Shown here: positions 49,131-61,265 of the stretch, in pieces
Position numbering within the stretch: position 1 is the stretch's first letter
How the letters are laid out: each line of letters begins with the position of its first letter
DNA from: Margaritifera margaritifera
Lineage: Eukaryota; Mollusca; Bivalvia; Unionida; Margaritiferidae
Direction of reading: 5' to 3'
NCBI GenBank assembly: GCA_029931535.1
Contig: JAQPZY010001419.1
Span: forward strand, 2,731,363-2,795,362
DNA: 64,000 nt
The notes under the pieces: generated by a model
What the model was told of the DNA's origin: nothing
Seen by the model: the letters and a program-made list of their open reading frames with translations, nothing else
The model's database searches: none
Translations under genes and position numbers: made by a program

Positions 49131-50086
49131 ATGCCTTTTGCAGTGCCAATGATTTGGAGAAAGCCAACAGATCATATCAGCAATTGTTACTTCTGCATGG
49201 TGCCTCCAGTTGGGAAAGGTGTGTCAAAGAAGAAAAAGTGGACTGTGCATTATCCAAACATTCCGTCAGCTATACGCTCAGTACCCCACGGAGTGCCTGT
49301 TCCTGATGCACCAGAATCATTCTCACTTGAGTCAGACGAGGAAGAGGATGAAACTTCGAGTCCTGAACCATCAATGTCACATGACCCATATGTTCTTCCA
49401 TCCTCTGAACCACACCTCATAACACAAGGTGAACTGAATGACCTTGTCAGGGATTTGGAACTTCCCAAGAGTAAGGCAGAACTGTTGGGCTCCAGACTAC
49501 AGCAGTGGAATCTCCTGGAAGGTGATGTTAGGGTTTCCATATTCCGTGACCGTCAAAGGATCTTGTAACCTGCAACAACATCGATGGTGTGATGGCAGCC
49601 CTCAATATCGTTCATGATCCAGATGAGTGGAGACTGTTCATTGATTCATCGAAGACGAGTCTTAAAGCTGTTTTGCTGCATACTGGCAGTGTTTTGCCAT
49701 CAATTCCAGTTGGTCATGCAATCCATATGAAGGAAACCTATGAAAATATGAAACAACTTTTGAGGTGAATAAACTATGACCCACATCAGTGGCAGCTTTG
49801 TGGAGATTTCAAGGTTCTTGCTCTCTTGCTTGGTCTGCAGACTGGATACACAAAGTACTGCTGTTTTCTCTGCGAATAGAATAGTCTCGCGAGAGATTAC
49901 CGCTACATTAAGAGAGATTGGCCACTCCGACAGTCATTGGAGCCTGGGATGAAAAGTGTTCAGCATCCACCACTTGTTGAATCAAGGAAGGTTTAGTTAC
50001 CACCCTTGCACATCAAGCTGGGTCTGATAAAGAACTTTGTCAAGGCCATGGAGAAAACACAAGCAGCTTTCATGACATTTAAATAA
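49131..50086 (+). pseudogene. MPFAVPM-family gene, array unit 10
   Basis: 145-codon frame open, LLEGD allele. Confidence 0.65.
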
Positions 50087-50292
50087 TGAAAATATATGCA
50101 CTGTAAATATTGAGAAACTGAATAACCAGGTAAAATAGTTCAATTAAAACACCTTATATGAAACTTCACAGGGTTTAAGTAGTTCAATGGTAGAATGGGT
50201 GGGGTGAGAAGTGACAAATCTTACCTCTTACATTCTGAAGTTAGCTCTGCTCTGCTACTGTGTTTTATTACTATAGTACTATTTATTACTAT

Positions 50293-51231
50293 TGTAAACA
50301 GTTCTTCCGTAAAACTAAGAAGCTAGCCTTTTGAGAAAAAAAGATTTATATTTGAGATCCTAAATTTCTGACCTATGTTATATTTTGGCGTTTCATAGGT
50401 ATCCGTTGTCAAGTACCCAAATAGGTTAGTCCATACTTTAGACCCATGTTTTGGCTCAATCATGTTAATTTGTGACACACATACCGATGTGTGATAACTA
50501 CTATTATATCACTCACTAAGGTTAAGCAACATATCTATCTCTTTTCTGGCTTCATTTTCACTGAAATATGCCAACATTTTCATCTTAAGAGTTCGATTAA
50601 ACCTATCTATTACAGATGCTCTTTTGTCTGATTAAGTGTAAAAGTATTCAATATTTTCCTTTTCCAATAATTCTTTGACTTTTAATTAACCGTTTTTGTT
50701 CTGATTTTGCTCATACAATATTTTTTCAAAAGCGTTGCGTATGTCATCAACTGTTTTGTTTTCACTTTTAGCCCAATCGTATTTTGAGAAAACATCTATT
50801 ACTGTCAAGATGAAGTTGTATCTATTGTTGCAATTTTCATCCGTTTTAATATCTCAGATATCTGCGTGAACTTGGTCTCCTGAGTAACTAACATAGATCC
50901 TTCTGTATGAGTGACTAACATAGATCCTTCTGTATGAGTGACTAACATGGACCCTTCTGTATGAGTGACTAACATGGACCCTTCTGTATGAGTGACTAAC
51001 ATAGATCCTTCTGTATGAGTGACTAACATGGACCCTTCTGTATGAGTGAATAACATGGCCCCTTCTGTATGAGTGACTCACATAGATCCTTCTCTATGAG
51101 TGACTAACATGGACCCTTCTGCATATAAATCTTGTATTGCCTTCTTGTGTAATGGGTATCTAGATTGTTCAGTCAAACAAACTTTAAATTCGGAGTATTT
51201 CATCTTCTTATCACGTAAAATGTGTTCCCAC
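50293..51231 (-). pseudogene. integrase fragment, array unit 11
   Basis: Minisatellite 50880-51119, 9 copies. Confidence 0.8.
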
Positions 51232-51671
51232 AAAAATAATTCTTATCAGCATTTTCAGTAACTCAACTGATTTTTTATGTGTTTGTGTGCGCAACAACTT
51301 CCACTTTCCCTAGAGATGCCATATTCGATGTTGAAATACCTAAGGAAAAAAATTAACGTAAAAATCCTACTATACATCTACTCTAAGCAGAGACATGAAA
51401 ATATATAATTTAATTGGAACGCGTAGTTCCTACATCACTGACAGTCACATGCATGTTCGTTTATATGTTTAATCTCTCTCTCTCTCTCTCTCTCTCTTCA
51501 TTACGGTTAACGCGTATTATCTTTCGATATTTAACTAAAGACTAGAAAATCAAACGTTTGGATAAGAACGCATCTGTGTCTCTGTAAATGCAATAAATAT
51601 TTTACCTATCAATGTCAAATGTATATAATTTTATAATAACAATAATGGATGATTCATCGAAATTTCTCGAA

Positions 51672-52451
51672 TGAATTGCCTTGGATTAAGTGACCCATGC
51701 CAAAGAAGATATGCTTTGATCACCTAAAAACGAAAACAAAAATGCTCAATTTATCTGTTACAATATACACATTTTATAAACAGATGGGAGACATATATAA
51801 GATCAACTTGGGGTTGGAAAGGCACATTCTATTCTTTTCCATAGAACTCAATAAAAATTGCAATCTTACCGAACAATATATTTCAGTTTACTATACATAG
51901 AGCAAAATCAGATGCTAACGACATTAAAATAGATTCAGATATTTCAAATCAAAATTACAGGTGTATACTTATAAACACTTATGGTTATAATCGTGACACT
52001 CCAAGTTTTACACTGAAGTGATGCAGAATATAGACCACTTAGAAAATCAGCATATAATCATTAAAGGTGACTTAAATTTAATCATGAACGCAATACATAT
52101 AATCACAACTACAAAAAAAAAAAACAAAGCTAAGAGATGCAGTAATTCATATTTGTGCTAAATATAGTCTTATTGATATTTGGTTAGAAAGAAATATGGA
52201 TACAAAAAGATACACTTAAAGGAAGAACAACCCCATCAAGCAGGCAAGGTTAAATTTCTTTTTAGTTTGAGAAACCATTTTTACAATGATAGATAATGCC
52301 TGTACAAAACTAGGTTATAGAACTTGACCATTCTCTAGTCCATTTAACTCTTCTTCTTAGAAAAAATAGAAAACACAGAACATTCTGGAAATTTAACAAG
52401 TCTCTATTGAGAAATTTAGAATACCTAACACTTGTCAAGGACGCAGTTCAA
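51672..52451 (+). mobile_element. LINE endonuclease fragment, array unit 11
   Basis: Matches unit 8. Confidence 0.8.
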
Positions 52452-52474
52452 GTCTGAATAGGAAAAGGAAATCT

Positions 52475-53430
52475 ATGCCTTTTGCAGTGCCAATGATTTG
52501 GAGAAAGCCAACAGATCATATCAGCAATTGTTACTTCTGCATGGTGCCTCCAGTTGGGAAAGGTGTGTCAAAGAAGAAAAAGTGGACTGTGCATTATCCA
52601 AACATTCCGTCAGCTATACGCTCAGTACCCCACGGAGTGCCTGTTCCTGATGCACCAGAATCATTCTCACTTGAGTCAGACGAGGAAGAGGATGAAACTT
52701 CGAGTCCTGAACCATCAATGTCACATGACCCATATGTTCTTCCATCCTCTGAACCACACCTCATAACACAAGGTGAACTGAATGACCTTGTCAGGGATTT
52801 GGAACTTCCCAAGAGTAAGGCAGAACTGTTGGGCTCCAGACTACAGCAGTGGAATCTCCTGGAAGGTGATGTTAGGGTTTCCATATTCCGTGACCGTCAA
52901 AGGATCTTGTAACCTGCAACAACATCGATGGTGTGATGGCAGCCCTCAATATCGTTCATGATCCAGATGAGTGGAGACTGTTCATTGATTCATCGAAGAC
53001 GAGTCTTAAAGCTGTTTTGCTGCATACTGGCAGTGTTTTGCCATCAATTCCAGTTGGTCATGCAATCCATATGAAGGAAACCTATGAAAATATGAAACAA
53101 CTTTTGAGGTGAATAAACTATGACCCACATCAGTGGCAGCTTTGTGGAGATTTCAAGATTCTTGCTCTCTTGCTTGGTCTGCAGACTGGATACACAAAGT
53201 ACTGCTGTTTTCTCTGCGAATAGAATAGTCTCGCGAGAGATTACCGCTACATTAAGAGAGACTGGCCACTCCGACAGTCATTGGAGCCTGGGATGAAAAG
53301 TGTTCAGCATCCACCACTTGTTGAATCAAGGAAGGTTTAGTTACCACCCTTGCACATCAAGCTGGGTCTGATAAAGAACTTTGTCAAGGCCATGGAGAAA
53401 ACACAAGCAGCTTTCATGACATTTAAATAA
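52475..53430 (+). pseudogene. MPFAVPM-family gene, array unit 11
   Basis: 145-codon frame open, LLEGD allele. Private changes TTCAAGATTCTT near 53155 and AGAGACTGGCC near 53258. Confidence 0.65.
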
Positions 53431-53636
53431 TGAAAATATATGCACTGTAAATATTGAGAAACTGAATAACCAGGTAAAATAGTTCAATTAAAACACCTTA
53501 TATGAAACTTCACAGGGTTTAAGTAGTTCAATGGTAGAATGGGTGGGGTGAGAAGTGACAAATCTTACCTCTTACATTCTGGAGTTAGCTCTGCTCTGCT
53601 ACTGTGTTTTATTACTATAGTACTATTTATTACTAT

Positions 53637-54575
53637 TGTAAACAGTTCTTCCGTAAAACTAAGAAGCTAGCCTTTTGAGAAAAAAAGATTTATATTTGAG
53701 ATCCTAAATTTCTGACCTATGTTATATTTTGGCGTTTCATAGGTATCCGTTGTCAAGTACCCAAATAGGTTAGTCCATACTTTAGACCCATGTTTTGGCT
53801 CAATCATGTTAATTTGTGACACACATACCGATGTGTGATAACTACTATTATATCACTCACTAAGGTTAAGCAACATATCTATCTCTTTTCTGGCTTCATT
53901 TTCACTGAAATATGCCAACATTTTCATCTTAAGAGTTCGATTAAACCTATCTATTACAGATGCTCTTTTGTCTGATTAAGTGTAAAAGTATTCAATATTT
54001 TCCTTTTCCAATAATTCTTTGACTTTTAATTAACCGTTTTTGTACTGATTTTGCTCATACAATATTTTTTCAAAAGCGTTGCGTATGTCATCAACTGTTT
54101 TGTTTTCACTTTTAGCCCAATCGTATTTTGAGAAAACATCTATTACTGTCAAGATGAAGTTGTATCTATTGTTGCAATTTTCATCCGTTTTAATATCTCA
54201 GATATCTGCGTGAACTTGGTCTCCTGAGTAACTAACATAGATCCTTCTGTATGAGTGACTAACATAGATCCTTCTGTATGAGTGACTAACATGGACCCTT
54301 CTGTATGAGTGACTAACATGGCCCCTTCTGTATGAGTGACTAACATAGATCCTTCTGTATGAGTGACTAACATGGACCCTTCTGTATGAGTGAATAACAT
54401 GGCCCCTTCTGTATGAGTGACTCACATAGATCCTTCTCTATGAGTGACTAACATGGACCCTTCTGCATATAAATCTTGTATTGCCTTCTTGTGTAATGGG
54501 TATCTAGATTGTTCAGTCAAACAAACTTTAAATTCGGAGTATTTCATCTTCTTATCACGTAAAATGTGTTCCCAC
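53637..54575 (-). pseudogene. integrase fragment, array unit 12
   Basis: Minisatellite 54224-54463, 9 copies, one of them reading EGAMLVTHT. Confidence 0.8.
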
Positions 54576-54813
54576 AAAAATAATTCTTATCAGCATTTTC
54601 AGTAACTCAACTGATTTTTTATGTGTTTGTGTGCGCAACAACTTCCACTTTCCCTAGAGATGCCATATTCGATGTTGAAATACCTAAGGAAAAAAATTAA
54701 CGTAAAAATCCTACTATACATCTACTCTAAGCAGAGACATGAAAATATATAATTTAATTGGAACGCGTAGTTCCTACATCACTGACAGTCACATGCATGT
54801 TCGTTTATATGTT

Positions 54814-54847
<34 letters not shown>

Positions 54848-55019
54848 ATTACGGTTAACGCGTATTATCTTTCGATATTTAACTAAAGACTAGAAAATCA
54901 AACGTTTGGATAAGAACGCATCTGTGTCTCTGTAAATGCAATAAATATTTTACCTATCAATGTCAAATGTATATAATTTTATAATAACAATAATGGATGA
55001 TTCATCGAAATTTCTCGAA

Positions 55020-55798
55020 TGAATTGCCTTGGATTAAGTGACCCATGCCAAAGAAGATATGCTTTGATCACCTAAAAACGAAAACAAAAATGCTCAATTT
55101 ATCTGTTACAATATACACATTTTATAAACAGATGGGAGACATATATAAGATCAACTTGGGGTTGGAAAGGCACATTCTATTCTTTTCCATAGAACTCAAT
55201 AAAAATTGCAATCTTACCGAACAATATATTTCAGTTTACTATACATAGAGCAAAATCAGATGCTAACGACATTAAAATAGATTCAGATATTTCAAATCAA
55301 AATTACAGGTGTATACTTATAAACACTTATGGTTATAATCGTGACACTCCAAGTTTTACACTGAAGTGATGCAGAATATAGACCACTTAGAAAATCAGCA
55401 TATAATCATTAAAGGTGACTTAAATTTAATCATGAACGCAATACATATAATCACAACTACAAAAAAAAAAACAAAGCTAAGAGATGCAGTAATTCATATT
55501 TGTGCTAAATATAGTCTTATTGATATTTGGTTAGAAAGAAATATGGATACAAAAAGATACACTTAAAGGAAGAACAACCCCATCAAGCAGGCAAGGTTAA
55601 ATTTCTTTTTAGTTTGAGAAACCATTTTTACAATGATAGATAATGCCTGTACAAAACTAGGTTATAGAACTTGACCATTCTCTAGTCCATTTAACTCTTC
55701 TTCTTAGAAAAAATAGAAAACACAGAACATTCTGGAAATTTAACAAGTCTCTATTGAAAAATTTAGAATACCTAACACTTGTCAAGGACGCAGTTCAA
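55020..55798 (+). mobile_element. LINE endonuclease fragment, array unit 12
   Basis: As in unit 10, the shorter A run opens a 66-codon frame (55366-55566) across the GDLNLIMN and TKRYT blocks. Confidence 0.8.
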
Positions 55799-55821
55799 GT
55801 CTGAATAGGAAAAGGAAATCT

Positions 55822-56807
55822 ATGCCTTTTGCAGTGCCAATGATTTTGAGAAAGCCAACAGATCATATCAGCAATTGTTACTTCTGCATGGTGCCTCCAG
55901 TTGGGAAAGGTGTGTCAAAGAAGAAAAAGTGGACTGTGCATTATCCAAACATTCCGTAAGCTATACGCTCAGTACCCCACGGAGTGCCTGTTCCTGATGC
56001 ACCAGAATCATTCTCACTTGAGTCAGACGAGGAAGAGGATGAAACTTCGAGTCCTGAACCATCAATGTCACATGACCCATATGTTCTCCCATCCTCTGAA
56101 CCACACCTCATAACACAAGGTGAACTGAATGACCTTGTCAGGGATTTGGAACTTCCCAAGAGTAAGGCAGAACTGTTGGGCTCCAGACTACAGCAGTGGA
56201 ATCTCCTGGAAGGTGATGTTAGGGTTTCCATATTCCGTGACCGTCAAAGGATCTTGTCCCATTCTTCTTCATGGAAGGTGATCTTGTAACCTGCAACAAC
56301 ATCGATGGTGTGATGGCAGCCCTCAACATCGTTCATGATCCAGATGAGTGGAGACTGTTCATTGATTCATCGAAGACGAGTCTTAAAGCTGTTTTGCTGC
56401 ATACTGGCAGTGTTTTGCCATCAATTCCAGTTGGTCATGCAGTCCATATGAAGGAAACCTATGAAAATATGAAACAACTTTTGAGGTGAATAAACTATGA
56501 CCCACATCAGTGGCAGCTTTGTGGAGATTTCAAGGTTCTTGCTCTCTTGCTTGGTCTGCAGACTGGATACACAAAGTACTGCTGTTTTCTCTGCGAATAG
56601 AATAGTCTCGCGAGAGATTACCGCTACATTAAGAGAGATTGGCCACTCCGACAGTCATTGGAGCCTGGGATGAAAAGTGTTCAGCATCCACCACTTGTTG
56701 AATCAAGGAAGGTTTAGTTACCACCCTTGCACATCAAGCTGGGTCTGATAAAGAACTTTGTCAAGGCCATGGAGAAAACACAAGCAGCTTTCATGACATT
56801 TAAATAA
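55822..56807 (+). pseudogene. MPFAVPM-family gene, array unit 12
   Basis: 986 bp, the full length found outside the array. It has a stop (CCGTAAGC) after YPNIP and MILRKP in place of MIWRKP. The frame from 55984 continues to SHSSSWKVIL because the 30 bp are present. The frame from 56271 (MEGDLVTCNNIDGVMAALN...) ends at the array-type LLR stop. Hybrid between outside-type and array-type alleles. Confidence 0.7.
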
Positions 56808-57013
56808 TGAAAATATATGCACTGTAAATATTGAGAAACTGAATAACCAGGTAAAATAGTTCAATTAAAACACCTTATATGAAACTTCACAGGGTTTAAG
56901 TAGTTCAATGGTAGAATGGGTGGGGTGAGAAGTGACAAATCTTACCTCTTACATTCTGAAGTTAGCTCTGCTCTGCTACTGTGTTTTATTACTATAGTAC
57001 TATTTATTACTAT

Positions 57014-57979
57014 TGTAAACAGTTCTTCCGTAAAACTAAGAAGCTAGCCTTTTGAGAAAAAAAGATTTATATTTGAGATCCTAAATTTCTGACCTATGTT
57101 ATATTTAGGCGTTTCATAGGTATCCGTTGTCAAGTACCCAAATAGGTTAGTCCATACTTTAGACCCATGTTTTGGTTCAATCATGTTAATTGGTTACACA
57201 CATGCCGATGTGTGATAACTACTATTATCTCACTCACTAAGGTTAAGCAACATATCTATCTCTTTTCTGGCTTCATTTTCACTGAAATATGCCAACATTT
57301 TCATCTTAAGAGTTCGATTAAACCTATCTATTACAGATGCTCTTTTGTCTGATTAAGTGTAAAAGTATTCAATATTTTCCTTTTCCAATAATTCTTTGAC
57401 TTTTAATTAACCGTTTTTGTTCTGATTTTGCTCATACAATATTTCTTCAAAAGCGTTGCGTATGCCATCAACTTTTTTGTTTTCACTTTTAGCCCAAGCG
57501 TATTTTGAGAAAACATATATTACTGTCAAGATGAAGTTCTATCTATTGTTGCAATTTTCATCCGTTTTAATATCTCAGATATCTGCTCGAACTTGGTCTC
57601 CTGAGTAACTAACACAGATCCTTCTGTATGAGTGACTAACATAGATCCTTCTGTATGAGTGACTAACATGGACCCTTCTGTATGAGTGACTAACATGGAC
57701 CCTTCTGTATGAGTGACTAACATGGACCCTTCTGTATGAGTGACTGACATAGATCCTTCTTTATGAGTGACTTACATGGACCCTTCTGTATGAGTGAATA
57801 ACATGGACCCCTCAGTATGAGTGACTCACATAGATCCTTCTGTATGAGTGACTAACATGGACCCTTCCGCATAGAATTCTTGTATTGCCGTCTTGTGTAA
57901 TGGGTATCTAGATTGTTCGGTTAAACAAACTTTAAATTCGGAGTATTTCATCTTCTTATCACGTAAAATGTGTTCCCAC
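57014..57979 (-). pseudogene. integrase fragment, unit 13
   Basis: Divergent copy. The minisatellite at 57601-57867 has about 10 copies with private variants. The stop after HADI and the eroded catalytic block are the same as elsewhere. Confidence 0.75.
57601..57867 (-). repeat. 27-bp minisatellite, about 10 copies (unit 13)
   Basis: Same length as the copy B minisatellite (267 bp), with more divergent repeats than in the array. Confidence 0.95.
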
Positions 57980-58219
57980 AAAAATAATTCTTATCAGCAT
58001 TTTCAGTTACTCAACTGATTTTTTATGTGTTTGTGTGCGCAACAACTTCCACTTTCCCTCGAGATGCCATATTCGATGTGAAAATACTTGAGGAAAAAAA
58101 TTAACATTAAAATCCTACTATACATCTATCTTAAGCAGAGACCTGAAAATATATAATTTAATTGGAACGCGTAGTTCCTACATCACTGACAGTCACATGC
58201 ATGTTCGTTTATATGTTTA

Positions 58220-58270
58220 ATCTCTCTCTCTCTATCTGTCTCTCTCTCTCTTACTCTCTCTCTCTCTCTA
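58220..58270. repeat. interrupted CT microsatellite (unit 13)
   Basis: CT tract broken by A and G at several points, unlike the pure tracts of the array, consistent with greater age. Confidence 0.85.
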
Positions 58271-58447
58271 TCATTATAACGGTTAACGTGTATTATCTTT
58301 CGATATTTAACTAAAGACTAGAAAATCATACGTTTGGATAAGAACTCCTCTGTGACTCTGCAAATGCAATAAATATTTTACCTATCAATGTCAAAAGTAT
58401 ATAATTTTATAACAACAAGAATGTATGATTCATCGAAATTTCTCGAA

Positions 58448-59225
58448 TGAATTGCCTTGGATTAAGTGACCCATGCCAAAGTAGATATGCTTTGATTACC
58501 TAAAAACGAAAACAAAAATTCTCAATTTATCTGTTACAATATACACATTTTATAAACAGATGGGAGACATATATAAGATCAACTTGGGGTTGCAAAGGTA
58601 TATTCTATTCTTTTCCATAGAACTCAATAAAAATTGCAATCTTACCGAACAATATATTTCAGTTTACTAAACATAGAGCAAAATCAGATGCTAACGACAT
58701 TAAAATAGATTCAGATATTTCAAATCAAAATTACAGGTGTATACTTATAAACACTTATGGTTATAATCATGACACTCCAAGTTTTACACCGAAGTGATGC
58801 AGAATATAGACCACTTAGAAAATCAGCATATAATCATTAAAGGTGACTTAAATTTAGTCATGAACGCAATACATATAATCACAACTACCTAAAAAAAACA
58901 AAGCTAAGAGATGCAATAATTCATATTTGTGCTAAATATAGTCTTATTGATATTTGGTTAGAAAGAAATATGGATACAAAAAGATACACTTAAAGGAAGA
59001 ACAACCCCATCAAGCAGGCAAGGTTAAATTTCTTTTTAGTTTGAGAAACCATTTTTACAATGATAGATGATGCCTGTACAAAACTAGGTTATAGAACTTG
59101 ACCATTCTCTAGTCCATTTAACTCTTCTTCTTAGAAAAAATAGAAAACACAGAACATTCTGGAAATTTAACAAGTCTCTATTGAAAAATTTAGAATACCT
59201 AACACTTGTCAAGGACTCAGTTCAA
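58448..59225 (+). mobile_element. LINE endonuclease fragment, unit 13
   Basis: Same domain piece with outside-type variants, including CCTA before a short A run as in copy B. Confidence 0.75.
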
Positions 59226-59248
59226 GTCTGAATAGGAAAAGGAAATCT

Positions 59249-59468
59249 ATGCCTTTTGCAGTGCCAATGATTTGGAGAAAGCCAACAGATCATATCAGCA
59301 ATTGTTACTTCTGCATGGTGCCTCCAGTTGGGAAAGGTGTGTCAAAGAAGAAAAAGTGGACTGTGCATTATCCAAACATTCCGTAAGCTATACGCTCAGT
59401 ACCCCACGGAGTGCCTGTTCCTGATGCAGCAGAATCATTCTCACTTGAGTCAGACGAGGAAGAGGATG
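59249..59468 (+). pseudogene. MPFAVPM gene 5' fragment ending at fold-back junction (unit 13)
   Basis: Same truncation as at 12599-12818, with the same TAA after YPNIP. It switches strand within AGAGGATG at 59461-59468. Confidence 0.7.
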
Positions 59469-59546
59469 GGAGAACATATGGGTCATGTGACATTGATGGT
59501 TCAGGACTCGAAGTTTCATCCTCTTCCTCGTCTGACTCAAGTGAGA
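59439..59546. repeat. perfect 30-bp inverted repeat at second fold-back junction
   Basis: Arms 59439-59468 and 59517-59546 with a 48-bp spacer, the same as at 12789-12896. Confidence 0.95.
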
Positions 59547-60009
59547 CTGATGGCTTAAGAATGTAAACTAAACTATAGAAATTCAAACGATGCGCATTTT
59601 TGGGAAGAATTATTATGATACTGTGCAGTAAATCAGCACAATCTCAGCGTTTATAGGTTGTATCTTAAAACATTGTATTACTCGCAAAGAGAACTTAAGC
59701 AACTGAATCAAAGTCTAAATAACTACTAGGGATTCAGAAGCATGTGTGACTACCTGATTTCCTGTATTAAGATTGGACAGCAATTTACAATGTTTTGACT
59801 TGCAAACATTTTGATGCTACTTCCCGGGAGAAACTAGACTGATTGGTTAATCCATATTTTCTGATTTTTACTTCTCAGTAAGTTACGAAAAAAGAGGCAT
59901 TTCTTCCGTCGCAGCTCGCCAAGTTCTGACAGTATGCAGCACATGAGAGCCGTTATTTCGGTGAAAAAGTTCGAGTTTGCGTAAATTAGGGACGTTGCGT
60001 TATAATGTT
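59461..60009. repeat. third copy of segment B (5' part)
   Basis: Matches 9803-10350 and 12811-13358, then diverges at about 60009 into sequence not seen elsewhere in the window. Confidence 0.85.
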
Positions 60010-60613
60010 TACCAGTGCGCAAGACACCCTTGCCTGCGTTCAGGGTTTTATTTTTTAGGGATTCAATTAAGTAATCTTTATTATAAGGTATGGTTACAGT
60101 ACTTACAGCACGAGCCGTGCTGTACATGACCTATATGGTAAGGCCTCCCCTTTCTGTGGCTCTGACATCTTGTTGACATCATTCAGTTTGCTACGTCTGA
60201 TTAAAATCGAATCGGAAATAGTCTCTACAGTCCTAACAAGATCTGCCAACCAGATGCTATATCACCTCATGAATATATGAAAAAAATTGTACATAATCAT
60301 CTCTTGAAAAGAAAATATAAACATGCAAGAAACTGTTTGCATCTTGCATTTAATTAGCAGAGCGATTTCTTGTCAAGAGACTATTTTTTTCATCCGTTTT
60401 CGATAAAACTTGGTAAATAGGTTTGTATGAAGACTGTGGGTGCGTTCTGTGATAAGCAAGATCAATGCATGTTAATTATTCCTTTAACTTTGATCAGACT
60501 ATTGTCAAATAGGTAAAACTGACAACGATCTTACAATACTAAATAAGCCTGGTTACGAAATGGTCAGCTGTTAAGTTATGCAAGCCAGGTGACTAATATC
60601 AGGCTCACTTAGG
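60010..60613. other. no recognisable gene
   Basis: AT-rich, apparently unique. It includes a perfect 9-bp-stem palindrome at 60104-60124 (TACAGCACG-AGC-CGTGCTGTA). No coding family is recognised. Confidence 0.4.
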
Positions 60614-61183
60614 TCTATTGTTAACTAAGATTAAAAAATAAACTATGTTTATCTTGTATTTGTGTGTACAACTTCTAACACAAACGTTTGACTTTATTTG
60701 ACACTCAATACAGAAATCTAAGCGGATACATACATGCTAATATAGAACAAAATATTAGCAGTATATGTAGCGAATTTTCATACTTGAACCTGTTTGACTT
60801 TTTCTTTTCAAGTGGTACATTCATTCCAGCCTAATCTAGAAGCCGGTTGGGCGCAAAACATCAAGTTTTTGAAATACTTTATCCGGGATAAAAGTTTGTC
60901 TATTGTTAACTAAGATTAAAAAATAAACTATTTTTATCTTGTATTTGTGTGTACAACTTCTAACACAAACGTTTGACTTTATTTGACACTCAATACAGAA
61001 ATCTAAGCGGATACATACATGTTAATATAGAACAAAATATTAGCAGTATATGTAGCGAATTTTCATACTTGAACCTGTTTGACTTTTTCATTTCAAGTGG
61101 TACATTCATTCCAGCCTAATCTAGAAGCCGGTTGGGCGCAAAACATCAAGTTTTTGAAATATTTTATCCGGGATAAAAGTTTA
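60614..61183 (+). repeat. 285-bp tandem duplication (two copies)
   Basis: 60614-60898 and 60899-61183 are near-identical direct copies starting TCTATTGTTAAC, with only a handful of substitutions. No gene lies within. Confidence 0.95.
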
Positions 61184-61265
61184 TCGTAAGATTGTGTTTG
61201 AAAATGTGGCGCTGAATATGATGCAAGGTCAGTAGATTACACAATACAGATTCAGCAATCGGTGT

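Larger units (their letters stand above)
46954..50292 (+). repeat. array unit 10
   Basis: Shortest unit. CT tract 48134-48154 (21 bp) and a shortened A homopolymer. Confidence 0.95.
50293..53636 (+). repeat. array unit 11
   Basis: CT tract 51473-51497. The tail reverts to the CTGGAG allele near 53580 while units 6-10 and 12 have CTGAAG. Confidence 0.95.
16661..57013 (+). repeat. macrosatellite array, 12 head-to-tail units of about 3.34 kb
   Basis: Twelve consecutive units (lengths 3425, 3343, 3427, 3348, 3355, 3347, 3364, 3342, 3342, 3339, 3344 and 3377 bp, measured from the recurring TGTAAACAGTTCTTCCG landmark). Each has the order integrase (-), CT tract, LINE endonuclease (+), MPFAVPM gene (+), tail. 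Length differences come from minisatellite copy number, CT tract length, homopolymers and one 30-bp indel. All units share a junction in which about 668 bp are replaced by 14 bp of filler. Confidence 0.95.
53637..57013 (+). repeat. array unit 12 (hybrid edge unit)
   Basis: CT tract 54817-54845. The first half is array type. Parts of the gene (undeleted 30 bp, TAA after YPNIP, TCCCATCCTCTG) are of the type found outside the array, while the LLR-stop and KV-stop lesions are array type. Confidence 0.95.
57014..59468 (+). repeat. divergent partial unit 13
   Basis: Same order and same filler junction as array units at its start, but with many substitutions shared with copies A and B (TATATTTAGGCG, GCCGATGTG, CCAAGCGTATTTTG). 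It ends in the fold-back junction instead of a full gene. Confidence 0.9.
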
